Source: Rapana venosa (lineage: Eukaryota > Mollusca > Gastropoda > Neogastropoda > Muricidae). Taken from it: 64,000 nucleotides of DNA. Made by a program: the position numbers and the translations under genes. The stretch is taken from positions 2,591,694 through 2,655,693 of the forward strand of contig CM054159.1 of NCBI GenBank assembly GCA_028751875.1. Direction: 5' to 3'. Positions 20,889 through 30,839 of the stretch are shown one piece after another (the first letter of the stretch is position 1; each line of letters starts with the position of its first letter). The notes under the pieces are model-generated. The model saw only the letters and a list, made by a program, of their open reading frames with translations, was not told where the DNA came from and did not search any database.

Positions 20889-22618
20889 ACAGATTCCAGC
20901 CTGCGCCTCCTGATCGCCAGTTCACTGGCACTCCTCTCTTTTCCTTCCATCCCACAAGTGAAAAAGAAATCATGACAACTCTGAAGGAAAAGACTATAAA
21001 ATAGCACCTTTGACCCATACCTGCTCCTTTTTTCTCACAATGCCTTCGGCAATGGTACCTATATCCAAAAATGTAAAGTCATCTCTTGTGTCGGGAAATT
21101 TTTCCCCATCAGTCTTAAAACCGAAAAGCACACCGCTATTGAAAAAAAGCCGCCTCGATCCCAACCTTCTGAAAAATTTAAAACCTGTCAAAAACTTCCC
21201 CTTTTGTCTCTAAAGTACTAGAAAAGGTTTTCTCAAACGCTCAATAGTCCCTTCTTCCAATATCTCCTTCCCCCTTTTAAATCCCTATCGCCCCAACCAC
21301 AGCCCCAAAAACCACCCTATTAATTTTAGATACACTTCTATTGCTTTTGATGCAGGAAAAATCTCCCTCCTCACTTTCTTGACTTATCTGCACCTTTGCA
21401 TTTAAAACCATCAATTCTTCTTTCTCGCCCCCAAAATACTTTGGTATTAATGGACAGCCCCACCGGTTTACTTATCCCTCCCAGGGGGTTTCCAGAAAGT
21501 TATTGTAAACAAAATTAAATCAAAACCTGTCAAAATGGAAAGTGAGTTCCGCAGGGATCAGTCCTTGGCCCTGTTCTCTTTACTCTCTACACTGCTCCAC
21601 TCTCACATAAAAAAAACAACCACCATTTGATCATCATTTTATGCAGATGACACTCCGCTTCAGTGCATGACATGTTGAAACTTGCCTTCCGTCTTGAAAT
21701 ATGTCCTATCCCTTTTAAAGACATTCAAAAAAAGGGGATGTCAGAACAAGTTAAAAAATTTAATCCCGAAAAAATCGAACCCATGTCATGGGGGCCCAAA
21801 CATAACTCTCCCCCAAACACAACAACTTAATAGAATTTCGGCAATATGTCAGTTCATTTTCCAACTCTGAAAATATTTAGGGTGTTTTGAAAAACACCTC
21901 TTATAAAAAATTCCTCCCCAACCCTGCTCTTGTACATAAAATTACGGCGCAAAAGGGGATTCACAAGATCCGTCCACGACGCAACTTAAAAGTTGTCACA
22001 TCTTTTTCCTTCACGTTTTAGACTACGTAATTCTCTTTTGGTTTGGGCCTTTCAAAGTCACCACAAATCTGCACCCTTTATCTCTGTAATGCCTTTACCT
22101 GTAACCCACCCCATTCCCTTTGTTCGCCGCAGATACTTTGTTCTTTCGAACACCCAATTAAAAAAAACCACTTTTGGGCCGTGTCTTTTCTCTTTTTCTG
22201 TCCACCCACCGGGGAATGACCCCCTCTTTCACTTTACCAAAACCTTCTTTTGATACCTTCAAATCCCCCCTAAAACCACACTTTTTTTCTACCTAGATTT
22301 TCCCCCTTTTCTGTCCCAAATTTCAACAGCATCCTTCCCCTCCAAGTGTTTTCCCGGAATGTGTTGGGGTTGTGTTGTGTGTGTTGTTGTGGGTGTTGTG
22401 TGTGTGTGTTGTGTGTTTGTGTGTGGTGTGTGTGTGTGGTTGTGTGCGTGCGTGGTGCGTACGTGCGTGGCGTGCATGGATTTGAAATATGTTTTCACTA
22501 TTTTTAAGGAGAGTTGCATCGTGTAAATGAGTTGAGTGCAAGGCTTTAATTTGTTGGTTTTTTTACAAGTTTCGCGTATAAAAAATTCCCTATATTTTAT
22601 TTTTTTTATTATTATTTT
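20889..22618 (+). mobile_element. L2/CR1-like LINE, 5'-truncated, poorly sequenced copy
   Basis: Same family as 13900-16980, starting inside the protein at CCAGCCTGCGCCTCCTGATC and ending near TATTTTATTTTTTTTATTAT. Motifs survive as nucleotide similarity (CGCAGGGATCAGTCCTTGGC for PQGSVLG; TTTTATGCAGATGACACTC for YADD). Deletions and homopolymer changes about every 10-20 bases destroy every frame. The mirror copy at 59036-60820 is much cleaner, so most defects here look like sequencing error. Confidence 0.85.
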
Positions 22619-23888
22619 TTTTTATTATGGGCACATCAACTGCATAAACGAATTTTATGGAGACGCAGGAAGCTCAAAGGAGAGAGAAGGGGGATGAACA
22701 ATAACACTGAGGAAAGTCCTGCCTAAGGGGCAAAGCCCCCACATTAATTAGGTCAAGCAGTCATAAATGAGGGCACAACCACTTTTTAATCATGCGGGCA
22801 CGACCCGGTCTCCCTGTGCAGTGAGGGGAAGGGGTTTTTCCCTTTCCCAAAAGGCAACTTCACACCCCTTTTTGGAAAGAGGGTGCTCTGTTTTTTGTTT
22901 GTTTGATCAGCCCGTGGGGGAAAATGGAGATTTCTCTACGCGGTGTACCCAGCAAAGTCTCAGAATCCACGCACAAAAATCGCCCACTTCAGAGTGATGG
23001 ACGGCTACTTTGTGGAATGTTTTATTTTCTGTTTCTGGGTTTCCTCGTCACCTCTGAAAAAAACTTTTATCAGCCCGTTGACATAAACTGCACTAAATTT
23101 ACACCCCCAAAAAAAAATTTGGACAGTGCTGTGGGGGGTTTCCTTGTGTCCATTCTGGTGGGGTGAGGATATCACCCTGTTGCTGTGGAGGGTTAGGCCC
23201 AAACATGACACACCTGACCCGTCTTCATCGCTCTGGTTGGGTTTCAAAGCTGTACCACGCTTCAATCGAAGTTTAGCTCGTCCCCCAGTTTTGTTTTAAA
23301 AAGCTGTTTTTGTCCCCCGTGTGTATGCCCTTTCCCCCCTTTCGGTGCGTTCCCGGGGCTTTATCACAGTTTTGATTAAACCCTTGATGCGGGGGGGGAA
23401 CCGCAAAGGGGGAAGGGGGTAGACCCCGTGGCTTTTTTTTCCCCCCTCTGGAGTTCCCCTTTACAGCTTAGTCTTTAGTGAGCGACTATGCTCTCTGACT
23501 GGGGGCTTGACTCGCACAGTCCTTATGTCTGAGCCCCGGGGGCTGGTTTCTTTGGAGCATCTCCATCACAGTGTCCTTTGCCCCCTTGGCCCAGAGAGGG
23601 GTGTACTGTGCGCAAGGGATTCCACTATAACAAATTTCTGCCCAATTTTCCCAAAAAAGCAGCTGCCCTCCTCTGCTGTTTTGGAGGGCATTTTTGGACA
23701 CGACGGACAAAAACATATATGGTTCATTTTCCATTTTACTTTTCCTTTCCCAACTTTAACCATGACAAATCCTGAATCATAATGAAGATCCACAAAGGAA
23801 AACCAAAATTCATGTGACAACTTAATCATGGGCCTTTATCATACTTCATTATCTATTTTTTTTGGGGTCCCTCGACCAAAAAAAAAAA
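22619..23888. other. Unclassified segment shared by both arms
   Basis: About 1.3 kb matching 57690-59035 in reverse complement. No domain is recognised on either strand. Open frames of 65-96 codons do not agree between the two arm copies once indels are considered, arguing against a gene. It could be the internal part of an uncharacterised repeat. Confidence 0.45.
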
Positions 23889-24155
23889 AGGTAAAAAAGT
23901 CCCATAACCATGGGTGTAGGGGAGCGAGGGGCAGAGACCCACTTCTCTAGGGCCAGCATATTGAGGGCGGCGCCCATCTCCTCCCCTCGTGCTTTTCCCT
24001 TTCCCTGACCCCAAAAAGGGCGGGGCCCTTTACGCGGGTGAACGGGGGAAAAGTACTGAAGCCAAGGGGCGCAAACGGTCACCATCCAAATAGTAACGTT
24101 CGACCTGCTTAAATTGACGGGGGGAAAGGAGTGTCCCACCCCTGAGGAAGATGTG
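23889..24155 (-). mobile_element. 5S-rRNA-like SINE, minus strand, poorly sequenced
   Basis: On the minus strand the copy carries AAGC plus GTCGAACGTTACTATTTGGA (5S-like internal control region, with errors), then GCGCCCCTTGGCTTCAGTAC. The shared tail has GGGCGCCGCCCTCAATATGC and CTCCCCTACACCCATGG. The mirror copy at 57403-57687 is clean. Confidence 0.75.
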
Positions 24156-24350
24156 GTCTTTTAACCAAATTTAACTGTGTGACTATTATCAGGGTGGATC
24201 TATCCTTTTCCCTTAAGCATAAAAGTACTTGTTCAAATATAGATTTTTGTACAACAGCAAGTGTAAAAAACCCTTTCCTTTTAGAAAAATTTTTTTGATT
24301 TCTATTTTTATGTTGAAATTTTTTTGGCAGTCTTATGGTCTTGATTTTTT
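24156..24350. other. Short AT-rich unassigned stretch
   Basis: Mirrors about 57190-57400. Nothing recognised. Confidence 0.5.
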
Positions 24351-24780
24351 TCTAATATGCTCTTGATATTTTCCACATTCTTTTTTGTGTTGATTTAAAA
24401 AGTATAAAGGCCTAAAGCACTGGGAGGGGGAACATAAGGAAAGATATTATATTTGAGATTAAATTCTTGATACTATGTGTAACAAGAAGAGACATCCAAA
24501 TAACTTTATGCTGGGCCCCTTCTCACTGTGGAATTTTTTGGGAATGAGTTGGTTGATTCTTTAGCGCACAAGGTGCCTCTGATTGCAGCATTGAAACGTT
24601 TGACCCCAAATCTCGCATTGTCCTCCCATGAATTAATGCTATATTTATGCATTGTCTGTATTCCAAAATGAAGAAAACGCACTTTTGAACATATTTCTTG
24701 TTCAGGGAAACTAAAATTTTAATATATAAAATGAGGCTAAATGCATGGAATACCAACTATTCTATAAAAAAGTAACATGT
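24351..24780 (+). mobile_element. RNase H fragment of an I/Jockey-like LINE
   Basis: Plus-strand counterpart of 56785-57195, where the protein reads ILFCVDSKEVLKALKHWQG and LCWAPSHYGICWNELVDSLA. Here the WAPSHCG region is visible at about 24512-24540 but small indels break the frame. No polymerase portion is attached. Confidence 0.72.
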
Positions 24781-24939
24781 TGTGTTCTCAACCCTTTCAA
24801 TCCATCATTTTTTGTTTAATTGCCCAAAACCCTATTGACCAGTTTTTAAGGAGACGAAAAGATATTCATAAAAATACGCAACTTCAAGACCTTTTTAAAA
24901 AAAACTCTCAGGGAAAACGTTACATCAGTTGCTGAGGTG

Positions 24940-24940
<1 letters not shown>

Positions 24941-24984
<44 letters not shown>

Positions 24985-25015
24985 TATTATATATATTATA
25001 TATATATTTTTACAT
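24941..25015. repeat. (TA)n microsatellite
   Basis: About 38 bases of perfect TA followed by interrupted TATATT. The mirrored tract at 56485-56600 is longer (about 70 perfect bases). Self-complementary, hairpin-prone sequence. Confidence 0.95.
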
Positions 25016-25431
25016 ATATTAATTTTTTCCCCAGTAAGAAGGGTTTATCTGAGTTACAGAATCTTTAAGTAATGAGCATACTTGACTTTTTCCACCACTT
25101 AGTATGTAAAGAAGGTTAAGGATTAAGGCACTAGCAGTTTTGCACTAAACTTGACCTAGGAGATCAGCAAACACTTCACGGAACTATCCACCTGACGAAA
25201 CACAGAGAGAGATTCTAGCCCACATCCTAGGACTTGAAGACTACAACAGACTATAATTATGAAAGAACACAGAGAAAAATGACTGAAACAATCTCATGCA
25301 TGGACAGACGGGTCACACATAGTAACACCTCTGCATCTGAAAGAAGCCAGGCACTTTCCAGCAGGCAGGTATGTATGTACGTCAGCACAGCACAGAGCTG
25401 AGCAGAGAGTTTTTATTTATTTTTTATTGTA
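25016..25431. other. Unassigned unique-looking sequence
   Basis: Mirrors 56093-56480. Contains no recognisable repeat family or gene. Confidence 0.5.
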
Positions 25432-25758
25432 TTATTTTATATCGAGGATCATGGAATAAGCACTTATGCGCTTTTTTACATCCAGTCCCCGTGTGTACGC
25501 GGTTTTGTGAATTCTGTCATCTGTTCCCATCAGCACACAATGGCTTACTCTTACGAAAAGCGGAACAGGATTTAACGTGTGCGCAAGATGTTCTGCGTTC
25601 GCACACAGGGCCTCGGTTTCTCATCCGAAGGACTTTTGGGGAGAGTGGAGTCTGCACTGATGTTAACTCCAGGGGAAAATATCCCCTTGAACGGGAATAG
25701 AACTCGGGTTGTCAGATTGCGAGCGCAATGTTCTAACCACTAGGCTATCCCGTCCCCC
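25432..25758 (-). mobile_element. tRNA-type SINE, full length
   Basis: Minus-strand head: GGGGACGGGATAGCCTAGTG, ATTGCGCTCGCAAT, CCGAGTTCTATTCCCG (B box with one change). The tail reads TTCCATGATCCTCGATATAA. Partner: 55741-56085. Confidence 0.92.
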
Positions 25759-25997
25759 AGAGTGAGGGAAGGAAGGAGGTGACCTCTAATCCCTACGGGA
25801 CTTCAGCACAGGCTGGGTCTGCCAGCTTGCTATGGTCTCTGTCGGAAAACTGGGACAGCTCCATAGCCACAGGAGCACCATCCACCTGCAGCATACCCCT
25901 TTCTTACTGGTGTGGAAAAACAAAACTGATAGGGAGAGAAGGTGTGTGTGTAGGTGGTGGTGGTGGTGGTGAGGAGGGGTGGGGTGGTTAATTGATC
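25759..25997. other. Sequence between two opposed SINEs, with GGT-rich tract
   Basis: GGTGGTGGTGGTGGTGAGGA at about 25955-25977. Mirrored at 55496-55740. No gene evidence. Confidence 0.6.
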
Positions 25998-26258
25998 TTT
26001 TCCTCTAGAGTTAATATCAGTGCAAACTCCACTCTCCCCAAAAGTCCTTTGGATGAGACTAGAAACTGAGGTCCTGTGTGGGAACGCACTAGAACATCTT
26101 GCGCACACGTTAAATCCTGTTCCGCTTTTCGTAAGAGTAGGTCATTGTGTGCCGGTGGGAACAGATGACGGAATTCACAAATCCACATACACAGGGGGAC
26201 TGGATGTAAAAAAGCACATAAGTGCTTATTCCATTATCCTCGATATAAAAGAATGAAA
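25998..26258 (+). mobile_element. tRNA-type SINE, head-truncated
   Basis: Starts in the TTAATATCAGTGCAAACTCC block and ends TCGATATAAAAGAATGAAAT. It is oriented opposite to the SINE 240 bases upstream, so the pair could form a hairpin. Partner: 55236-55495. Confidence 0.9.
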
Positions 26259-26519
26259 TAAATAAATAAAAAGAAGGAACCAACAACAACAAAAATGCAC
26301 TAAAAATGGTAGACTTGATTTGCATAGTACAATCACAATACTAAATTCATTGGTATACATTTCTTTTTTTTTCTTCTTTTTTTTGTGTACATCAGTGATA
26401 GATTAACATAGAACAATGAGAAGAATAAACAGGTAGAGGACCAATTATTTCATTCAGAGCTGCAGTTGTCTTCTTTGTGATATACTCAGTTAAAATACAC
26501 ACGCAGACATGTGGATAAA
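26259..26519. other. Unassigned AT-rich stretch
   Basis: Mirrors 54965-55235. Contains a T-rich run at 26362-26385. No gene seen. Confidence 0.5.
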
Positions 26520-26538
26520 GGCCCCCGTGTGTGTGTTT

Positions 26539-26594
<56 letters not shown>

Positions 26595-26660
26595 TGTGCG
26601 CGCGCGCGCGGGGTGTATGTGTGTGTATGTGTGCGCGTGTGTGTATGGATGTGTATGTAA
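26520..26660. repeat. (TG)n microsatellite
   Basis: TGTGTG runs with a CGCGCGCGCG insert at about 26599-26610. Mirrored by CA-rich 54840-54965. Cys-Val open frames here are artefacts. Confidence 0.93.
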
Positions 26661-26869
26661 TTTGTATTTTGCAGTGTATTCTTTTATTGCTTTTCCTCTT
26701 TTTTCTTATTGATATACTTTATTAGTAAAGGTTGTGATAATGTAGTACTTCAGTATTATTATTAAGAAATCTTTGTTTTTAGATAGATGGCTTGTTGAAA
26801 AAAAAGCAAATACATTGCTTATTCAATGTACCATCTGGAAATAAATGTTTGACTTGACTCCATAACAGT

Positions 26870-27232
26870 TTTAATTCCTGTGATAACAGTTTCAATTCCT
26901 GTGATAACAGTTTAAATTCCTGTGAAAACAGTTTTAATTCCTGTGATAGCATTTTCAATTCCTGTGATAACAGTTTTAATTCCTGTGATAACAGTTTTAA
27001 TTCATATGATAACAGTTTTAATTCATGTGGCAACTTTTAATTCATGTGGTAACAGTTTTAATTCATGTGATAACAGTTTCAATTCCTGCGATAACATTTT
27101 TAATTCATGTGATACCAGTTTCAATTCCTGTGATAACAGTTTCAATTCATGTGATAACAGTTTCAATTCATGTGATAACAGTTTTAATTCCTGTGATAAC
27201 AGTTTCAATTCCTGTGATAACAGTCTCCATTT
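26870..27232. repeat. 21-bp minisatellite, about 17 copies
   Basis: Unit TGTGATAACAGTTTTAATTC plus C, with AATTCAT and TTTCAAT variants. Because 21 is a multiple of three, all frames stay open and give spurious repeat proteins of up to 168 codons. Mirrored at 54235-54610. Confidence 0.95.
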
Positions 27233-27760
27233 TCTTAACTCTGAAGGAAAAGGTAATCATAGAAGACAGCTTGGAATCAAGACTGCACAAGTGAATCTGA
27301 CAGACATAAAGAGAAAAGAAAAACAAAACAACAACAATGACAGAGAACAAAAAAACATAAGAGAGAGGAGACAGGCAGACAGGCAGACAGAGGGAGCAAG
27401 AGACAGATCTATACAGACAAGGTGGTAACAGCTGGACACATGGAACAGACATCTATACCAGTACCCTGTTGGTTCAGTACCAAACACACAGACCATAATT
27501 GTCAAAGGAAAGCAGATCTGCAGCACACAACAAAGGAACATGCAGACTTCCTGACCCAGCTTTGCTGGCCATTCAAATCAACCCACACTCAATATCCCCC
27601 CCCCCCCCCCCAAGAAAAGTAGATAAATAAAAAGACCTTTTTCCCCCCAAGGAAGGAATATTCAGATCTCTGTATCGTTCTCCATCGTGTGACCACCTGC
27701 AGTGCTGCTGTCTTGCCTCTGTGGGTTCCTGGTTCCATTCTCCCTCATTTCCTAGAAAAG
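27233..27760. other. Unassigned stretch between two minisatellites
   Basis: Clean sequence mirrored at 53700-54234. A C-run at 27597-27611 and GACAGGCAGACAGG words are present. No coding evidence. Confidence 0.5.
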
Positions 27761-28556
27761 ACAACCAAGCACAAACATGATTGATCTTTATAGCAACTGC
27801 TAAACTGTGATACTGCTAAATTGTGATACTGGACACTTTAGATAAAGACAACCAAGCACAAACATGATCTTTATAGCAGTTGCTAGACTGTGATACTGGA
27901 CACTTTAGATAAAGACAACCAAGCACAACCAGGATCTTTATAGCAGCTGCTAAATTGTGATACTGGACACTTTAGGTAAAGACAACCAAGCACAAACATG
28001 ATTGATCCTTATAGCAGCTGCTAAACTGTGATACTGGACACTTTAGATAAAGACAACCAAGCACAAACATGATCTTTATAGCAGCTGCTAAACTGTGATA
28101 CTGGACACTTTAGATAAAGACAACCAAGCACAAACATGATTGATCTTTATAGCAGCTGCTAAATTGTGATACTGGACACTTTAGTTAAAGACAACCAAGC
28201 ACAAACATGATCTTTATAGCAGCTGCTAAACTGTGATACTGGACACTTTAGATAAAGACAACCAAGCACAAACATGATCTTTATAGCAGCTGCTAAATTG
28301 TGATACTGGACACTTTAGATAAAGACAACCAAGCGCAAACATGATCTTTATAGCAGCTGCTAAACTGTGATACTGGACACTTTAGATAAAGACAACCAAG
28401 AACAAACATGATCTTTATAGCAGCTGCTAAACTGTGATACTGGACACTTTAGATAAAGACAACCAAGCACAAACATGATCTTTATAGCAGCTGCTAAATT
28501 GTGATACTGGACACTTTAGATAAAGACAACCAAGCACAAACATGATTGATCTTTAT
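27761..28556. repeat. Minisatellite, 65-70 bp unit, 12 copies
   Basis: Units contain GATAAAGACAACCAAGCACA, AACATGATCTTTATAGCAGC, then TGCTAAACTGTGATACTGG and ACACTTTA. Some carry a GATT insertion before GATC. Twelve ACAACCAAG words were counted. The mirrored array at 53140-53700 has about eight or nine. Confidence 0.95.
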
Positions 28557-28807
28557 AGATTTCTGTTGTCTTCATCTAAAGTGACCATTGTCAGAGTTAA
28601 ACGACATTTCAATGGGATCCATATGGAGGTCTGGATGCTTTCCTTACTGAGCCTACATCCATAACTGACAGAGCTTTTTGGCCTGGGCCAGTCTACATGT
28701 CTTTTTTGTACAATTCTTTTTCCTGCTCTTTTTTTCTTATTTCATCTACTATCGTAGTTATGACAGAACATGAAATTAAACAAACAAAAAACCCAAAAAG
28801 AAATCAC
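28557..28807. other. Unassigned sequence
   Basis: Mirrors 52600-52870 closely, with small differences. No gene seen. Confidence 0.5.
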
Positions 28808-29120
28808 GGTAAAGGTAAAGGTGTTCCCATAACCTATATGGCCGTAGGGGAACGAGGCATCAGAGACCTCACTTCTCTTGGGGCCAAATCATATTGGGGG
28901 GGCGGCGCCCATCTCCTCCCCCTCGCGGCTTTTACCTTCCCTGACCCTAAAGGGGGCAAGGGTCCCCAAATTTACAGTAGGTGAACGGGGGGGACTGTAC
29001 TGAACCCAAAGGGCCCCGTGCAAACTGTCACCCATCAAAATTGGAAAACCTGTTTTTTCGGGGTTTTGGCTTAACCTTGCGGGGAAAAAAACGAGTGCTC
29101 CGACCACTGAGCCTTTCCAT
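28808..29120 (-). mobile_element. 5S-rRNA-like SINE, minus strand, poorly sequenced
   Basis: Tail side begins GGTAAAGGTGTTCCCATAAC and includes GGCCGTAGGGGAACGAGG. Head side ends GAGTGCTCCGACCACTGAG at about 29094-29113. The 5S-like core between is damaged by homopolymer errors. Partner: 52486-52580. Confidence 0.7.
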
Positions 29121-29640
29121 TCCCCCCTTTCCCCCCCCCCCCCCCACCCCCCCCCCCTTAAGGGAAATCAAACAAATAGTATTTTCCCATTACTTCAAAC
29201 GGGGTTCATATTTCTATACTATACATCCCCCCCCCAAACCCTGCCTAAGCTTTTGGTGTGTGTGTGTGTGTGTGGGGTGTGTGTGTGGTGTGTGTGTGTG
29301 TGGGGGGTTTTGTTTTTAAAGTCGGGTTAACTTTTGGAATGGTTGCATGCATTTTAAATTTTTGGGAAAATGAAAGGGAAACATAATTTGTTTGCTTTCC
29401 CAAAATTTTCAGCGAATTTCAAATACAAATCGGTAAAATTTTTCTTCTTTTTCCCTTTTTCTTCAGATTACTTTTTGCAAAGGGCCTGTTACTACAACCT
29501 TTTGCCACTATTTTATCTACCCAAAAACATCATCACCCCCAACCACCACCCCCACCACTTCTACTTTTTTTCTTTTTCCAACCAAACCACCACCACCCCC
29601 ACCACCACCACCCCCACCCCCACCCCCCAAAGCACAACTC
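29121..29640. other. Low-quality sequence with C runs and TG tract
   Basis: Homopolymer C runs at 29123-29160, a TG tract at 29255-29305, and CCACCACC words at 29540-29630. Mirrors the G-free and G-rich area at 51420-52000. No gene. Confidence 0.6.
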
Positions 29641-30250
29641 CTTTTTTCTTACGCTACTAGTACTATCATCTCTGTTTCCCAACTGCTGTTTACTGAAATT
29701 TTACTTACGGGACTACTATGAACAACAAAAACAACAACAAACCCTATATTTAATCTACTTTTTCCCTCTGCTGGTTTCTCCCTTCTACTACGGTTTCCCG
29801 CTTTTGGCTGCTTTACTTTCTGTGCTGCTGCTGCTGCTGCTGCTCTGTTTGGGGCTACTCCCACTCTATTTACTGCTGCTGCTGCTGCTGTTTGTTGGCT
29901 GCTATACTACTACAACTATTTGCTGTACTACAATATACTACTACAAACTAATGCAACTCTTCTGGCGGGCGGGGCTGCTGCTGCTGCTGCGCTAACAAAA
30001 ACAACAACTATTTTTACTATGCTATTTGCGCTGCTGTACAAATACTACTGCTCCCTGTTTCTGACCCCCAAAACTATTTGCTTTTTCCACATGCTATTTA
30101 CGGGCTGCTAATACAGCTACTACCCTACCGTTTACAAATTTCCTTTCCGCAAATTCTCCTATACGAATTCAACAAATGTTTATTACTCTGCGGGCTGCGG
30201 GCTGGCTGTTTCTATTTGGTTTTACTCTACTGCAAACAAACTCCCTACAA
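29641..30250. repeat. CTG/CTA-rich trinucleotide region
   Basis: Clusters of CTGCTGCTGCTGCTGCTGCT at about 29824-29846, 29873-29890 and 29973-29992, embedded in CTACTACTA and ACAACAACA words. The reverse complement, enriched in AGCAGC and AGTAG, is at 50990-51400. Confidence 0.8.
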
Positions 30251-30284
30251 ACTCTTTGTTGTATTTAGGGTTTTCCCCTTTTTC

Positions 30285-30600
30285 TTTGGATAGTCCCTAA
30301 CCGGGGAAGGGGCCTGAGGGAAAAAAAAAGGAAATGCGGGGCGTTTTTTCCCTGTCCCCTTGAAAAAAGAAATTTTTCCTTCTCTCTTAGGGGATTTTGT
30401 TTTCACCCGAAAAAAAAAAAGACTTTCCTCGAAAAATCAATGTTTCCCCTGTTAAGTTGAAAAAAGATTTGTTTTAAAAAATTTTTGAACATGAAGAACA
30501 CAGATTTCCATTCAAATCTTTTTAAGGTGCTTTTTGTTTTAAAATTTACTAAGTGAAAGAAAAACGGGGCTAACCAAATACACAAAAATTTTTGGGGGCT
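30285..30600 (+). mobile_element. 3' end of the (ATTC)n-tailed retroelement, corrupted
   Basis: TAGTCCCTAACCGGGGAAGG and the following GGCCTGAGGGAAAAAAAAAG match the element end at 63025-63060, with inflated homopolymers. Its partner in the other arm is 50480-50640. Confidence 0.5.
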
Positions 30601-30839
30601 TATTAAAAATAGGGTTTTTGGATAGGGTAAGGTTCAAATAAAAGGTTTTGGGAAATCAAAAATTCTTTGCCCCTTTTTGAAAAAAAAATTGGTTTTTGTC
30701 ATTGGCAATGGGGAAAAAGACCCTATTCAAAGCAATGATAAAAAAAAAAAATTATAAACATTTTATAATTTTTAAATCACATAAAACCCTTTAAATTGTT
30801 GACAGGACATCAAACCTTAACTTAAAAATCGATATGTTT

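Noticed and set aside
26922..27428. 168-codon repeat protein (NSCD repeats)
   Set aside because: The 21-bp minisatellite unit is a multiple of three, so frames remain open by construction on both strands.
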